Source: Hydractinia symbiolongicarpus (lineage: Eukaryota; Cnidaria; Hydrozoa; Anthoathecata; Hydractiniidae). Taken from it: DNA of 60,000 bases. Location of the stretch: NCBI RefSeq assembly GCF_029227915.1, contig NC_079885.1:5768001-5828000 (forward strand), written 5' to 3'. Of this stretch, positions 23,011 to 32,334 are shown piece by piece. The notes under the pieces are model-generated. The model ran no database searches and was not told where the DNA came from. It saw nothing but the letters and a program-made list of their open reading frames with translations. Both the position numbers and the translations under genes were made by a program. Numbering within the stretch: the first letter of the stretch is position 1; the number at the start of each line of letters is the position of its first letter.

Positions 23011-23400
23011 ATGGCGACAATAGCTGTCATCGTTGCAGGTGCGGCAATCAATGCATTAGCATTCAGCGGTACAACTTTTCTATTCAGTACACTTGCAGGG
23101 CATGGCGAAGCTGAACGTAAAAGACATGATAGCTGTAAGCATCTCAGGCCCAATGGGTACAAGATCGACAAGCCAAGTTGGACTGGTTTAACAAGCAACG
23201 GGAATTGCAACTAAAGACCGGTAAAAGCCTAAGGGAGTTGGATAACGGTATGTACCAGTATTATATAGCTTCAAACGAAAAGGCCCCGATATTGACCGAT
23301 TTTTACCCCCCCCCCCCCCCCCATTTCATTGTTGGATCCTTATCCCTGCTAAGCTTCGTTGCATACTGTTCTGTAACGTTTTTGACATATAATAAAGACA
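23011..23400 (+). pseudogene. P1 small membrane protein, frameshifted
   Basis: ATG at 23011 opens with a hydrophobic segment (IAVIVAGAAINALAF), then GEAERKRHD. The frame is lost near 23125 and resumes in another frame as WFNKQRELQLKTGKSLREL. A run of 17 C bases at 23306-23322 is followed by a second hydrophobic segment (IVGSLSLLSFVAY) ending near 23390. Two membrane segments around a helical basic middle are usual for a small gene between capsid and integrase in these elements. Function unknown. Confidence 0.55.
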
Positions 23401-24415
23401 TGTCAAAAACGCACGTTGTTACGGAAGAAGAGGCTGGGAAATTAACCCAAATTTACTACATGCTAGAACATCTCTGGACCGGGCGCAAGGCTATCAAATT
23501 GCTCGCGAAGGAGAGCGGTCTATCAAAAAAGAAGGTCACCCACTGGTAGTAGGCAACTCTTATTTCTCCGGCATATCAAAGGCCCTAAAAAGATCGATTG
23601 TCCACACTTCACCATTACAACATCCAACGAAATGCATTAGTTTGATCTACTCTAAATGCCTCACGACAGGGTATATGGCAATACGTACAAGTACACTCTG
23701 ACAGGCATTGATGTAGCCTCGAGTACAAGGTAGCGAGACCCCTACGTACCAAAAAAGCTAGCGAAGTCGCGGACATGATTAGGGACATTTATAAAGCGGG
23801 ACCTTTACGATACCCCAAGATTTTTCAGTGTGACAATGGCTACGAATTTAAGTCAGATGTAACAAAATTGCTAGAGGATAAGGGGGTGGAGATCAAACGG
23901 GCCACCACCATACATTCACGTCCTTTGTAGAGTCCTACAACAAGGTACTTGCAGACAGGCTCTTCAAGCCTCAAGATGCACAAGAGCTGGTCTCTGGGGA
24001 GCCTAGTACCATTTGGGTCAAGCACCTGTACACTATCGTGAAAAATCTTAACAACAGCAAGACTGCCATGATTGAGATGAAACCTAACAGGGCGATTAAA
24101 CTCGAAGATGTCCCACCTATAAAAAGTCAGCAATACCCCGAGGAGGGAACCTTGCGTGACGACGGTTTTTATCTATATCTGCTACAACCAGGAGAAGAGC
24201 ACGGTGACTCGAAAAGACGCGCAACTGATGCCTTTTGGAGCAAACATACTTACAGGTTGGATCGTATAGTAGCAGGTAGTCGTGTTTTGTACTACCTAAA
24301 GGACGGTCCTGAAAGAAACTTCGTCTCAGAGGAACTCATGCAGGTACCACAGGTACGTTCAGGTACCTCCAGATGTTATCAAGGAATGGTAATAGTTCTT
24401 CAGGAGTTCACCTAG
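23401..24415 (+). pseudogene. P1 integrase (retroviral-type, rve), multiply broken
   Basis: Starts MSKTHVVTEEEAGKL at 23401 with an N-terminal helical zinc-less segment, then stops at 23547-23549. Core pieces lie in several frames: GIDVAS near 23708, a FQCDNG segment near 23824 (second catalytic Asp), and FVESYNK near 23923 (catalytic Glu). From 24038 the C-terminal part is open to 24415 and includes LLQPGEEHGDSKRRATD and TYRLDRIV, a chromo-like/SH3-like tail. It would insert the element's ends and make the short target duplication. At least three frameshifts; not functional. Its 3' end overlaps the end of the minus-strand gene at 24359. Confidence 0.85.
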
Positions 24416-24863
24416 GTCACCCAGATCTATTTCATCCTCTTCATTATCCTCATTCGGATCTCTTACATAGTCCAAAGGATGCTGGGTGTAGAACGGGTAC
24501 CCATAGACAATGCCTTTGATGATATTGGATTCATTTTCCAAATCGATATCGACTAGGCGTCTATCTTGTACCGGAACGTTGAGTATATTGCCTATCGTTG
24601 TGATATCAGACAAATCCGATAGCCTCAAATCAATATCCTTGATGACCTGACAACAGAGTGCCCCAATAGTTGTTCCTATCCTTTTGAACAATATGGAGCC
24701 CTAGACGTTCAATATCATTCTCTAAATCGCTATCGCTATCACTTCTTGTAAATGTTGCCCATGGTTTTTCGCCTAGTGCTAACCTGTTTAAAAGATCTTC
24801 GTCGGTGGGGTATTTAAACCCCTTGTAGTATACTCCATCTCGAAACCTAAAATACCTGGACAA
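24359..24863 (-). pseudogene. P1 acidic protein, one frameshift
   Basis: The frame starting ATG at 24861-24863 (MSRYFRFRDGVYY) runs to about 24660, where a second frame takes over (TTIGALCC, later an acidic EDNEEDEIDLGDLGELL tail) and ends at 24359. Together about 165 residues. A Ser/Asp-rich patch (SDSDSDLEND) marks the middle. Convergent with the integrase. Not recognised. Confidence 0.5.
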
Positions 24864-24903
24864 CTTTAGGTATCGAGGTGGAGTATACTACGAGGGTTTA
24901 GTT
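24808..24903. repeat. Inverted repeat at the 5' end of the acidic gene
   Basis: GTAGTATACTCCATCTCG at 24826-24843 is mirrored by CGAGGTGGAGTATACTAC at 24874-24891, with AAACCC/GGGTTT and CCTAAA/TTTAGG matches around it. This folds into a long hairpin covering the start codon region. Confidence 0.7.
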
Positions 24904-25151
24904 ACTACGAGGGGATACAACAGTGTAGTACGGGTACCTGAATATTGTAGTTCACTGTAAATTGATTTTGTTTTATGTATGCTTCTATCCTTTTGATATT
25001 TCAATACCTTATATCTTGAAGCCAAAAGGGTCAAAAATGATATCCCATAGGGAGGGGTTGGGAACCCACCACTAAATGAGGCCCTTGATGCTTTATGATG
25101 TGAGGATAATTTTACTACTCTCGTGGGTAGTAAAATTGGCGCCCGTTTAAG
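24904..25151. other. P1 spacer
   Basis: No gene seen. A TTTTACTACTC/GGTAGTAAAATT inverted pair lies at 25101-25138. Confidence 0.4.
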
Positions 25152-25900
25152 TCATTCCACGAGCTCTAGGAGGCGTTCATGCGTGTAGTGTTCACCAAGC
25201 CTAAAATGTCTCACACGCTCCGGGTTTACCTCGATACATCCACGTTCCCGAAGCCAGTTTTAATGGACAATAACATTTGGAGTCTCTGCTAGTACGACAA
25301 TCTCACCCTTGGGTAGTCAATAAGCTTATTCTGAATCTTTTGCGCTACATACCCCTGCTGACCACAGACGACCATGTATGGAAATGGATCGTTATTGTGT
25401 TTCTAGATCACAACCATGCCGTTATCTTTCCCGGGATCTTCGAGGTAAGGTACGGTATGTTGCTGAAGTGTTTCTACCTGTTGCTGGTGCTCATCAATCT
25501 CATCCCCCAGCACCATGAGCTGACTATATATCCCTGTCCTCTAGGGCCTGACGCTGCTCCTTGAGTGCATTTTGTAATTTTTTCACACCTGCTCTGGCCA
25601 GCCATTTGATGACTCCTACAACCTTGGGCTTTCTGGAACGGCGAACGATCTCTAATGCACCGTCAAGTGAGACAAAGACATCATGCCCATTTTTCGCCTT
25701 ACCAAGTGGGCCCGGCCCATAGGGCCCTTGGACCCTACTACTTCGGACCTGGCAGATAGAAATGTTGAAGGTATCGTCATATTCTTAACCTTTTTGATAC
25801 GCAGGTAAAGTCCCAAATCGAGGCGTTTAAACATAGGTTGATCCTGGTTGTTGGATAGGGTCTCGATGGCTCCTGCGTTGAACATAACTTGCGATGACAT
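25152..25900 (-). pseudogene. P1 BRO/KilA-like protein, broken
   Basis: ATG at 25898-25900 follows CTATAATACAAA. N-terminal part MSSQVMFNAGAIETL is intact for about 80 codons. Then frameshifts (near 25720-25790) and stops appear. A middle helical part (VIKWLARAGVKKLQ) is followed by a coiled region, then PFPYMVVCGQQGYVAQK, and the last segment ends ERLLELVE with TGA at 25152-25154. At least three in-frame stops. The layout (short N-terminal DNA-binding-like part, coiled coil, C-terminal YP..V..GQ..Y block) resembles BRO/KilA-type proteins of DNA viruses; the assignment is tentative. Confidence 0.45.
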
Positions 25901-25940
25901 TTTGTATTATAGCAACGTAAGCCAAAGGATTTCACCGTGG

Positions 25941-26477
25941 TCATCCGAGGATTTCCCAAGCCCTTGGATGTTCCAACCTCGCATATAGGCAAGTATGCTT
26001 GGATTTTTTCAGCTCAGCCTTGATATCATCCCAATCGGAGATCATGTTCGTCTCTTCGTCTATCACCCTCATATCTGAGCGTTTATTAGGGTACCAGGCA
26101 AACAGCTGCTTCTTCTGTCGTCTCAAATTTTTAGAAATAGCCAATTGAAGTAGGGATTGTCGACGCTTGTCGAGACTCTCACCGGCTATGACGTCGTCAA
26201 CCACAAACAACGTCCCTTCGCCTGCCAGTAACGACGGCAATTTCGCTATCCATTCAAAAAGCTGGTCTTTGGGATCTATCAGGAATACATATTCGTTACG
26301 CCAGAACGATGCCCTCTCTAAATAGGTGGTATTCCACCGCATGGTAGGGCACAGTATCACTTTGTGATAGTGTCCCCTATACTTATTCTTGAGCAAATCC
26401 AAGACACGTTGCGTTTTCCCACAACTTGTTGGGCCCGTGAAGATTGTTGCATGGGGGTCTTTTACGACGTGTAACTT
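25941..26477 (-). pseudogene. P1 packaging ATPase (A32/FtsK-HerA type), N-terminus lacking a start
   Basis: The open frame runs from an upstream stop at 26478-26480. Walker A is GPTSCGKT (about 26418-26441) and Walker B is TLFVVDDV (about 26204-26227), followed by the C-terminal helices to 25941. It would drive DNA into the capsid. There is no ATG before the Walker A, so the true start has been lost or lies in another frame. The segment between Walker B and RRQKKQLFAWYP looks short for a family that normally has a sensor motif there, suggesting an internal deletion. Confidence 0.8.
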
Positions 26478-26618
26478 TTATTAATAACCCCATTTCTTAT
26501 TATGTATTTTTGGGTTCAAGGCGGCGCAGCTGGAACAGATTCTTACACCCCCATTACTTTGCTAACAAGAGAACCCTGGTGTTTCGTGTATGATATTTGA
26601 GGGGTAGTGGAGAATATG

Positions 26619-26942
26619 TTATTTTTCCCTGTAGACCTTGCGGTACCTTTTAACAAGCTCGGGTGGTGCTCCAATGAGTTCGGCGTACCGGGGTATGATG
26701 TTGTATGTGAACAAGGTGTAAAGAAGCATGTAATTCTCATCCTGTTGAAACCCTCTAATCTCCCTATCAATGGTAAGAGGGTCTACTTCGTAGTCAATAT
26801 TAAGGTCTTTGTTTTTGGTACGCCGCTTCCCCTTCGCTTTATGCAGGCAACCTATACAACTCTTCGTTCGACTATTGCCCCTGATCTTAAACTTTTCCAG
26901 GGTTAAAACGTGTCTGCACTTCGAACAACATTTGGCCTCCAT
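26619..26942 (-). CDS. P1 zinc-ribbon protein
   Basis: 107 codons from ATG 26940-26942. Two Cys pairs (CSKC and CIGC) spaced by about 20 residues make a zinc ribbon at the N-terminus; the C-terminal half is helical (MLLYTLFTYNIIPRYAEL). It overlaps the end of the next upstream minus-strand gene. Two more ORFs starting with the same kind of ribbon lie upstream (27259 and 28053), so this is a local gene family. Confidence 0.55.
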   Translation of the reverse strand: MEAKCCSKCRHVLTLEKFKIRGNSRTKSCIGCLHKAKGKRRTKNKDLNIDYEVDPLTIDREIRGFQQDENYMLLYTLFTYNIIPRYAELIGAPPELVKRYRKVYREK

Positions 26943-27259
26943 TTACTATTCCGAGACTCGCCTTGTGTAATGCTCTACCAATATCAGCAAGCGTCGGATA
27001 CCTACCGGTTTCTCTATACTTAAACGGAACCTTGTGATGTATATGCAAAAACTCGTAGTCTTCCGATGTCATACCCTCGGAAAATTGAGCTTCAATATGA
27101 CTCCTACAGATAGCCATTAGCTCATGTACGCCCTTTTAAAACTTTCTTTTTATCGAGACATTTGATGCATGTCCTTGTTAATTGACCATTACGCTTCATC
27201 TTGAAATTGTCCATAGATAAAAAGTGTTTGCATCTCGGGCAACCCTTACTTTCTTCCAT
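26887..27259 (-). pseudogene. P1 zinc ribbon + HNH-like gene, shortened and interrupted
   Basis: ATG at 27257-27259 starts a ribbon (CPRCKHFLS...CIKC) that stops at 27122-27124. A few bases later another frame has SHIEAQFSEGMTSEDYEF and HIHHKVPFKYRETG, the core of an HNH-type nuclease, down to 26887. Compared with the neighbour at 27376-28053 it lacks the repeated Cys/His middle part. Possibly a deleted duplicate. Confidence 0.5.
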
Positions 27260-27375
27260 AACTCGTCTTTGTCCTTAGGGACGAACACGAGTTTTATTTT
27301 CTTATTTATTATATCTTATTTATTTTCGGTTGCCCACATGGGTCGGGTATTGGTGTAGTGAAGCCTACTAGCTAC

Positions 27376-28053
27376 CTAAGCAAGTGATGGAGCATCCCCA
27401 TTTCCCTTATATTTAATAGGTACCTTGTGATCGATATGTCACTCTCCATAATTATCCCAGGTCATAACCTCGGAAAGCTGGGCTTCAATATGGTCCTGCA
27501 GCGTAGCCACATCACACCCGAGGCACTCCCGGGAACTAAACTCCTTGTTTTCCTTCAGGGCATCGCGGGCTCGACATCGTACAATGGAAGCGAGATGGCC
27601 ATCAGGGTCACATATGGGGCAACGCAGTCTCCTTTTTTGATGGTCGCAGATACCACCACCCCCACAATCCTTACAGTAAGACCTCACCCTTTCATGTTCG
27701 CAAATCTGATTTCCCTTGCAGTCTTTATAATGAGACCTCTGCTTTTCATGGAGGCAAATCTGACTACCCTTGCAGTCTTTACATTGAGACCTCTGTCTCT
27801 CATGCTCACAAATCTCCCTTTCCCTGCAGTCTTTACGAGACCTCTGTCTTTCATGGAGGCAAATGTAACTTCCTTTACATTCTTTACATTATGACCTCTG
27901 CTTTTCATGGAGGCATTTGTTTTCGACACGCTGCTGTTTCTTTTTATCCAGGCAACATATACAACTTTTTGTCCGTTGACCATTCCCCATCATCTTAAAA
28001 TTGTCCAAAGAAAGATAGTGTTCACATTTTTGGCATCTCTTGGTCTCCTCCAT
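27376..28053 (-). pseudogene. P1 HNH-type nuclease with tandem Cys/His repeats, two nonsense codons
   Basis: ATG at 28051-28053 begins a zinc ribbon (CQKCEHY...CICC). Five tandem units of about 20 residues follow with the pattern R-S-x-C-K-D-C-x-G-x-x-I-C-x-H-E (for example RSQCKDCKGSQICLHEKQ). After a further Cys cluster (RCPICDPDGH) comes an HNH core ending HIDHKVP. In-frame stops interrupt it in the first repeat (TAA) and just before HIDH (TGA). The units look like zinc-binding modules; target recognition by them is inference. A homing-type or resolving endonuclease is the likely class. Confidence 0.65.
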
Positions 28054-28096
28054 TTTCTATTTGTCTCTACGACAAATAGAAAATTTTATCGAACGC

Positions 28097-28369
28097 TCAT
28101 TTAGGTTTCGGCACGATACTCGCGGGGATCCATCCTTTGGAGACAGCCATTTCACGACTCGCCCTACCTGCTGCAAAGTACGCCACCATCTTGAGGACAT
28201 CGTTTGTATCCATTTTTGTAGAAGGGCGTGAAATACCCAACAATTTCTTATCTGCCATGGCATAGGCAAAGGTGAAACTAAGGTCTACAACTGTCTCATA
28301 GAGCATATCCAGGATCTCCTTCTCTTTTGGGCTAATGTTGCTATCCATATGAGCCTTGCTTGTCGTCAT
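28097..28369 (-). CDS. P1 small helical protein
   Basis: 90 codons, intact, ATG at 28367-28369 immediately after TTTTATAATAA. Mostly helical with a Ser/Pro break (LGISRPSTKMDTNDVLK). Similar in style to part of the upstream gene at 28720. Not recognised. Confidence 0.6.
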   Translation of the reverse strand: MTTSKAHMDSNISPKEKEILDMLYETVVDLSFTFAYAMADKKLLGISRPSTKMDTNDVLKMVAYFAAGRASREMAVSKGWIPASIVPKPK

Positions 28370-28372
28370 TTA

Positions 28373-28714
28373 TTATAAAATTTTAAAGATTTCGATATGG
28401 GGCTGAGTTTTACCCTTTTGAGGCTCGGGATGAGTCGCCAGCTTGTTAGATTCATTTTTACCTCTGCCAAACCTATACCAGACGCCTACTCCTATGGCAA
28501 GCACGGCTAAAATCCCTACACCATACATGTAGACTGACTACACGAAACTTGTCCCAGAAGAGGTTTTGACTGCAGGCTCTACAGTACCCTCTTGTTGTTT
28601 CATTTCTTCCTTTGTTTTTTTCATCAGTGCAGCCAACTTGTGTCCCTGCGCAACCTTTCCCAGATGCTTTACTGGCTTCGTGATGACTCTCTCTTCTTGT
28701 TCTTCTTCTCTCAT
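28373..28714 (-). pseudogene. P1 single-pass membrane protein, one in-frame stop
   Basis: ATG 28712-28714 follows CTATAATATAA. The N-terminal 55 residues are charged (KKTKEEMKQQEG). An in-frame TAG comes near 28538, and the same frame continues with a membrane segment (GVGILAVLAIGVGVWY), a basic stop-transfer (RFGRGK) and a short tail to TAA at 28373-28375. Length about 113 codons. Function unknown. Confidence 0.55.
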
Positions 28715-28719
28715 TTATA

Positions 28720-29211
28720 TTATAGCACCGCCCGGGGCTCTTCCTTAGCATTGGTCTCCTCCTCCTCCATGACATGGCGGGCTGTATGCCCAAACACCAA
28801 AAGGGGTGCTAAACATTTACCCAGCGTGCAGTACACAAGAATACTCAGGTCTGCCATGGCATCTCGGTTAACTGGATCCTCGTTGATGTCCCGGCGAAGA
28901 TCCTCGATATTGTCGATGTCCACAAAATTGGCCACTAGATTAGAATATACATGGACCGAGTGGATACTTAACGCTTTCGCTGTTTTTTCACCTTTTCCGT
29001 GGAGTTCTAGCTGTACATACTCGGCATGTACCTTTTTTACCGCCTGATCAGGGGCCTTGTCAACAAAGCCTTCTGTACATTTTTTAGGTAGAAGATGCCC
29101 CTTGCCCTTACGTAGGGCCTCTTTTAAGGCTTGTAGTTTATCGATGGGTTTCTCTATCTGTTCATAGGTTTCTGCGGATTCGTCGAATACTTGTGCAAGA
29201 TCTGACATCAT
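28720..29211 (-). CDS. P1 helical protein of unknown function
   Basis: The start is taken at ATG 29209-29211 (or the adjacent ATG 29206-29208), directly after an ACAATAAAG motif, although the frame is open a little further upstream. About 163 codons, intact. Helical, with LSIHSVHVYSNLVANFVD and LSILVYCTLGKCLAPLL; acidic C-terminus. Lies between the polymerase and the membrane protein, all on the minus strand. Not recognised. Confidence 0.6.
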   Translation of the reverse strand: MMSDLAQVFDESAETYEQIEKPIDKLQALKEALRKGKGHLLPKKCTEGFVDKAPDQAVKKVHAEYVQLELHGKGEKTAKALSIHSVHVYSNLVANFVDIDNIEDLRRDINEDPVNRDAMADLSILVYCTLGKCLAPLLVFGHTARHVMEEEETNAKEEPRAVL

Positions 29212-29295
29212 CTTTATTGTACGGCAATATCGAAAAAAGCAAAACGCGATCATGGCATAGAGTGGAGGTATAGCGATATACAAACACACTTCTAT

Positions 29296-31536
29296 TTATT
29301 CCCGGGTAGACACTAGGCAGTAATGGCCACAGGTAAGTGTGGTCATCTGGTCCGGTTGTACAAGCCTTTTATCATCCTCCCTGTTTAATGCTAGCTTTGA
29401 TACCTCTTGCGTAAAGACCTGATGCTTCTTGTTTTGAATCAATACCTGGCTCTTGTATATATCAACGCTCTCCTCCCTTCGCTTTCCTGTCGCCGCCCTC
29501 CTTCGTGAGACTCTCGTAGGCATATAACTTTGCCCTCAGGGTGATGAACTCTGTCATGATCTTCCCTGCCAGTTCATCCTTCTTTAGACCCACGACCTTC
29601 TTGTTCTTACTAATAGGAAGAGGCCTATCCATGTAGCATAGCTGTAGCTTGCTACCATATTTGGGCTGCATGAAATCGTAGTGAAACTCGTATATTACCA
29701 TTTTGGACATGTCCAATATAGCCTGCCCTATATACACCGGCTTGTTCATCTTGACCTCGGTTTTACCCATATCAACACCTACAATCCTGGCTAAAATTGG
29801 TTGAGAAAAGGCCAAACACATGTGGATTTATTATCTTTATTATCATTATTTTTGTTTCTGTCGTCCCATGTGTAGAGATTCTCTGTTTTGTTGACATAAA
29901 CTAGCCAGCAAAATTGTGGTATGTGTATACTAAAACAGTGCAGGTTTTCACTTATAGAATAGTAGCTAGTTTCCAGTCCCCCTCTCCCCCATTTCAATGT
30001 TGAAGTCATTGTCACAGTTTGAAAAATGCAGTTGGCCACTCAACCCACAGCCGGCCATGATTGTAGGACGTGTTTACTAAATCGGCTTCCACCTTTGAAA
30101 TTTGGCTTCATGACCAGCTTCATATACTTGTCCTCGTTGGTGATCAGCTGAATATTGCAATGGTTCTGCATGGTCTTGCCAAATACCGAGAGGTTCATCA
30201 ACTTGTAGAAGTCCTTCTCCAACTTGTTCCTCGCAGCAGTTCTCAAATCGGTGTTGTGATCTATCGGAGTAATCTATATCTACCTCTAAAATATACCCAT
30301 GCTTGTTCCTTTCGATGAGTCCGCGTTTTGCCTTACTGTAAATGCCCCGGTATTTGACACCCATTTGAAGCCATCTGTTGGGAGCTGCTGCCTCATAGCC
30401 CATCCGTATAGGTTGTTCGCATCCAAATACTGCAGGTACGATGACTCCTCATCCGGGTTATACTGGTCTCCCATGTACTTATTGTTAGCTTCGGCATACC
30501 GGTGTACGGCATGGGTTATGCCTCCTCGGATACCCTTCTCGAACATCAGGAGCATGTCTGGGTCTGTGAGTAGCTCTAGCTTAATTCCAGTATACTTGAG
30601 TGGTGCTTTCCAGGCCAGGCCAGATGCACTGTAAAAGTGCGCCGGATCGAGCTTGTAGTTTGTTAAGCACACATCCTGAAACGTTTCAAACACGTCAGCT
30701 AATAGCAGGACGTCTGTACTCAAATAGATGTCGTGATAGTCGCCCAAGGTAACGTTATCACCCTCTGGAATTATACAATTCCATACTTTTTTCGCATAGG
30801 CATATTCATTGTTGCTAATCCCCTTCATGTTCAGCTTGCTGTAAAAGGCCTTCTTGGGGGGTAGTTCCACCTCCTCAAATTGTTGCCAATCATGTATTCA
30901 TACGGGTACACGCCTTTTCGAAGCATCAGCCTGAATATGTCGTCCTTATCGATGAATTTAGCCATAGATGGCACGTTCGCCTTTGCCTCGTCCCGATTAA
31001 GCTGCTTGGTGGTATTCGAGTTGCAATTTTTACACCAAAACATTGCCATATACCCGGCGTCTATGCTCTGGAATTCCAGACAGTTATCCGCACAATATTG
31101 ACAGTTCATACCGGCAGCGTTTGTCCTGATTAAGTTGCTGGCCAACTTGTCCAGGTTTGAGGTAGTCTTTCTCGGCCTCTTTTTCTACATCGTCATGAAG
31201 CGTAGGTTTCGCTTTAGCTGTCCCATAATAGAGATTCATCACATTACGGTTGAAGGCTGCAAAGGTTCACTTGACCCCCTTCTTTATACGCTTTGGAACA
31301 GCATCCACCAGCCAATTATACCACCCTTTTATCTTATACCCTACAACCGAACGATTTTTCGATAGTTCCTGTTTCTCGAATCGGTCCATATCCTCAGACG
31401 TTATATGCCTCCTAGGTGGCCTCTGTGGTACATCCTCCAATAGTGCAGCCAATTCGGCCTTGCGTAGCTTGTAATACCCCATAAGACCGCGGCTTTTAGC
31501 AATATCACGTAACTGTTTCACGGTGTGTGTGTTCAT
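29296..31536 (-). pseudogene. P1 protein-primed DNA polymerase B, fragmented
   Basis: ATG 31534-31536 begins a Rho-N/SAP-like N-terminus (KQLRDIAKSRGL, KLRKAELAALL). After a break the open pieces, in order, are: a Cys/His patch (CQYCADN, CKNCNSN) and KGVYPYEYM at 31145-30831; DIYLSTDVLLLADVF (exonuclease III), GIRGGIT and YLDANNLYGW (motif A) at 30870-30286; KLMNLSVFGKTMQN (motif B) near 30190; KPVYIGQAILDMSKM at 29740; and a C-terminal tail to 29296. Much of the exonuclease domain and the motif C region are missing, with a foreign-looking segment at 29824-30056. This is the replicative enzyme of Polintons, inactive here. Confidence 0.85.
29824..30056. other. Non-coding insertion inside the P1 polymerase gene
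   Basis: AT-rich, low in coding character and unlike the flanking polymerase sequence, placed between motif B and the KPVYIGQ block. Boundaries are approximate. No inverted ends are obvious. Confidence 0.45.
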
Positions 31537-31595
31537 TCTTTATTGTAAGAATTTTTGTTTTGTCAGAGGATTTCATCACGGTCAAAACAGCGCAG

Positions 31596-31857
31596 TTGTT
31601 CACGTCTTTACTGCGCATGCGTTGATTTTTGATGACGTCATCACCATGTAGGGGAATTCCCCTACTAGGTGCGCTAGAACTTTTTTGACTCATTTTTGTA
31701 TGATAGGAACTTTACCTCCGTTATGCATGACTAAGCACTGCCTATTAGGGACTTACCCTTGAATTCCATGGCTGCATGATGGGGACTTTTGTAGTTGACT
31801 GTGGGTGTACGCGATGTGCGTGCGCGACTGCGCTAGAAGAAACATTTCTCTATCTCT
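31596..31857. repeat. P1 right terminal inverted repeat
   Basis: Reverse complement of the left end. The outer terminus reads ...CATTTCTCTATCTCT followed by CCCGA. A short ORF on the plus strand here is only the repeat. Confidence 0.95.
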
Positions 31858-31862
31858 CCCGA

Positions 31863-32334
31863 TACATATCCGATTTTAGGAACACGTTCAATCTTGATAA
31901 ATCATGGTGGAAACACTTACACTTTACCAGTAAAATAATGCTAACACTTGGTCTTAAAGATTGGAATCGAACGCACGAGTACACCCGTTCGGTGCTCAGG
32001 AAGGAAAAAAATCTTCATTCTCCTTGGGAGATGACACTTTTTTTAAAACATACTTACGAGCTTATATAAAAGAAGTTTTTAAAAAAAATATTATGTGGTC
32101 CTTGACGAAATGCATGTTTTAATTTCATTTTCATATTTTCGCAGATAAAATGAATTCATTTTTTGGTTTTTTAAATTTCTTACAAAAAAATATTCATAAA
32201 ACAATATCAAAAAAGTACAAAATAAAAAGATATTTAAAATAATTAAAAGTTGATATCTAATAAATTTAATATTTAACATATATTTTTCATTTTTATAAAT
32301 TATTATAGATTTTTATTTTTAATTTTAAGTTAGT
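31863..32334. other. Spacer between P1 and the minus-strand membrane gene
   Basis: AT-rich, no gene seen. It holds the probable 3' untranslated region of the minus-strand gene ending at 32335. Confidence 0.4.

Larger units (their letters stand above)
19605..31857. mobile_element. Polinton/Maverick (adintovirus-like) element P1, complete ends, decayed genes
   Basis: A 12.25-kb element whose ends are inverted repeats of about 265 bases beginning AGAGATAG. CCCGA flanks it on both sides (19600-19604 and 31858-31862), a 5-base direct repeat; Polintons usually leave 6 bases, so one base may have changed. Gene content is diagnostic: protein-primed DNA polymerase B, retroviral-like integrase, A32/FtsK-type packaging ATPase, double jelly-roll-type major capsid protein, plus small genes. 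Genes read plus from 19.9 to 24.4 kb and minus from 31.5 down to 24.4 kb (one minus gene at 21.2-21.7), meeting near 24.4 kb. It is clearly richer in G+C than the flanks. Most genes carry stops or frameshifts. Confidence 0.95.

Noticed and set aside
27684-27983. Minus-strand ORF with repeated ASMKSRG segments
   Set aside because: Shadow frame of the Cys/His repeats; the correct frame gives the CKDC units and joins the zinc ribbon and HNH parts.
31776-32069. 97-codon plus-strand ORF
   Set aside because: Begins inside the right inverted repeat of P1 and runs into flanking DNA; no motif.
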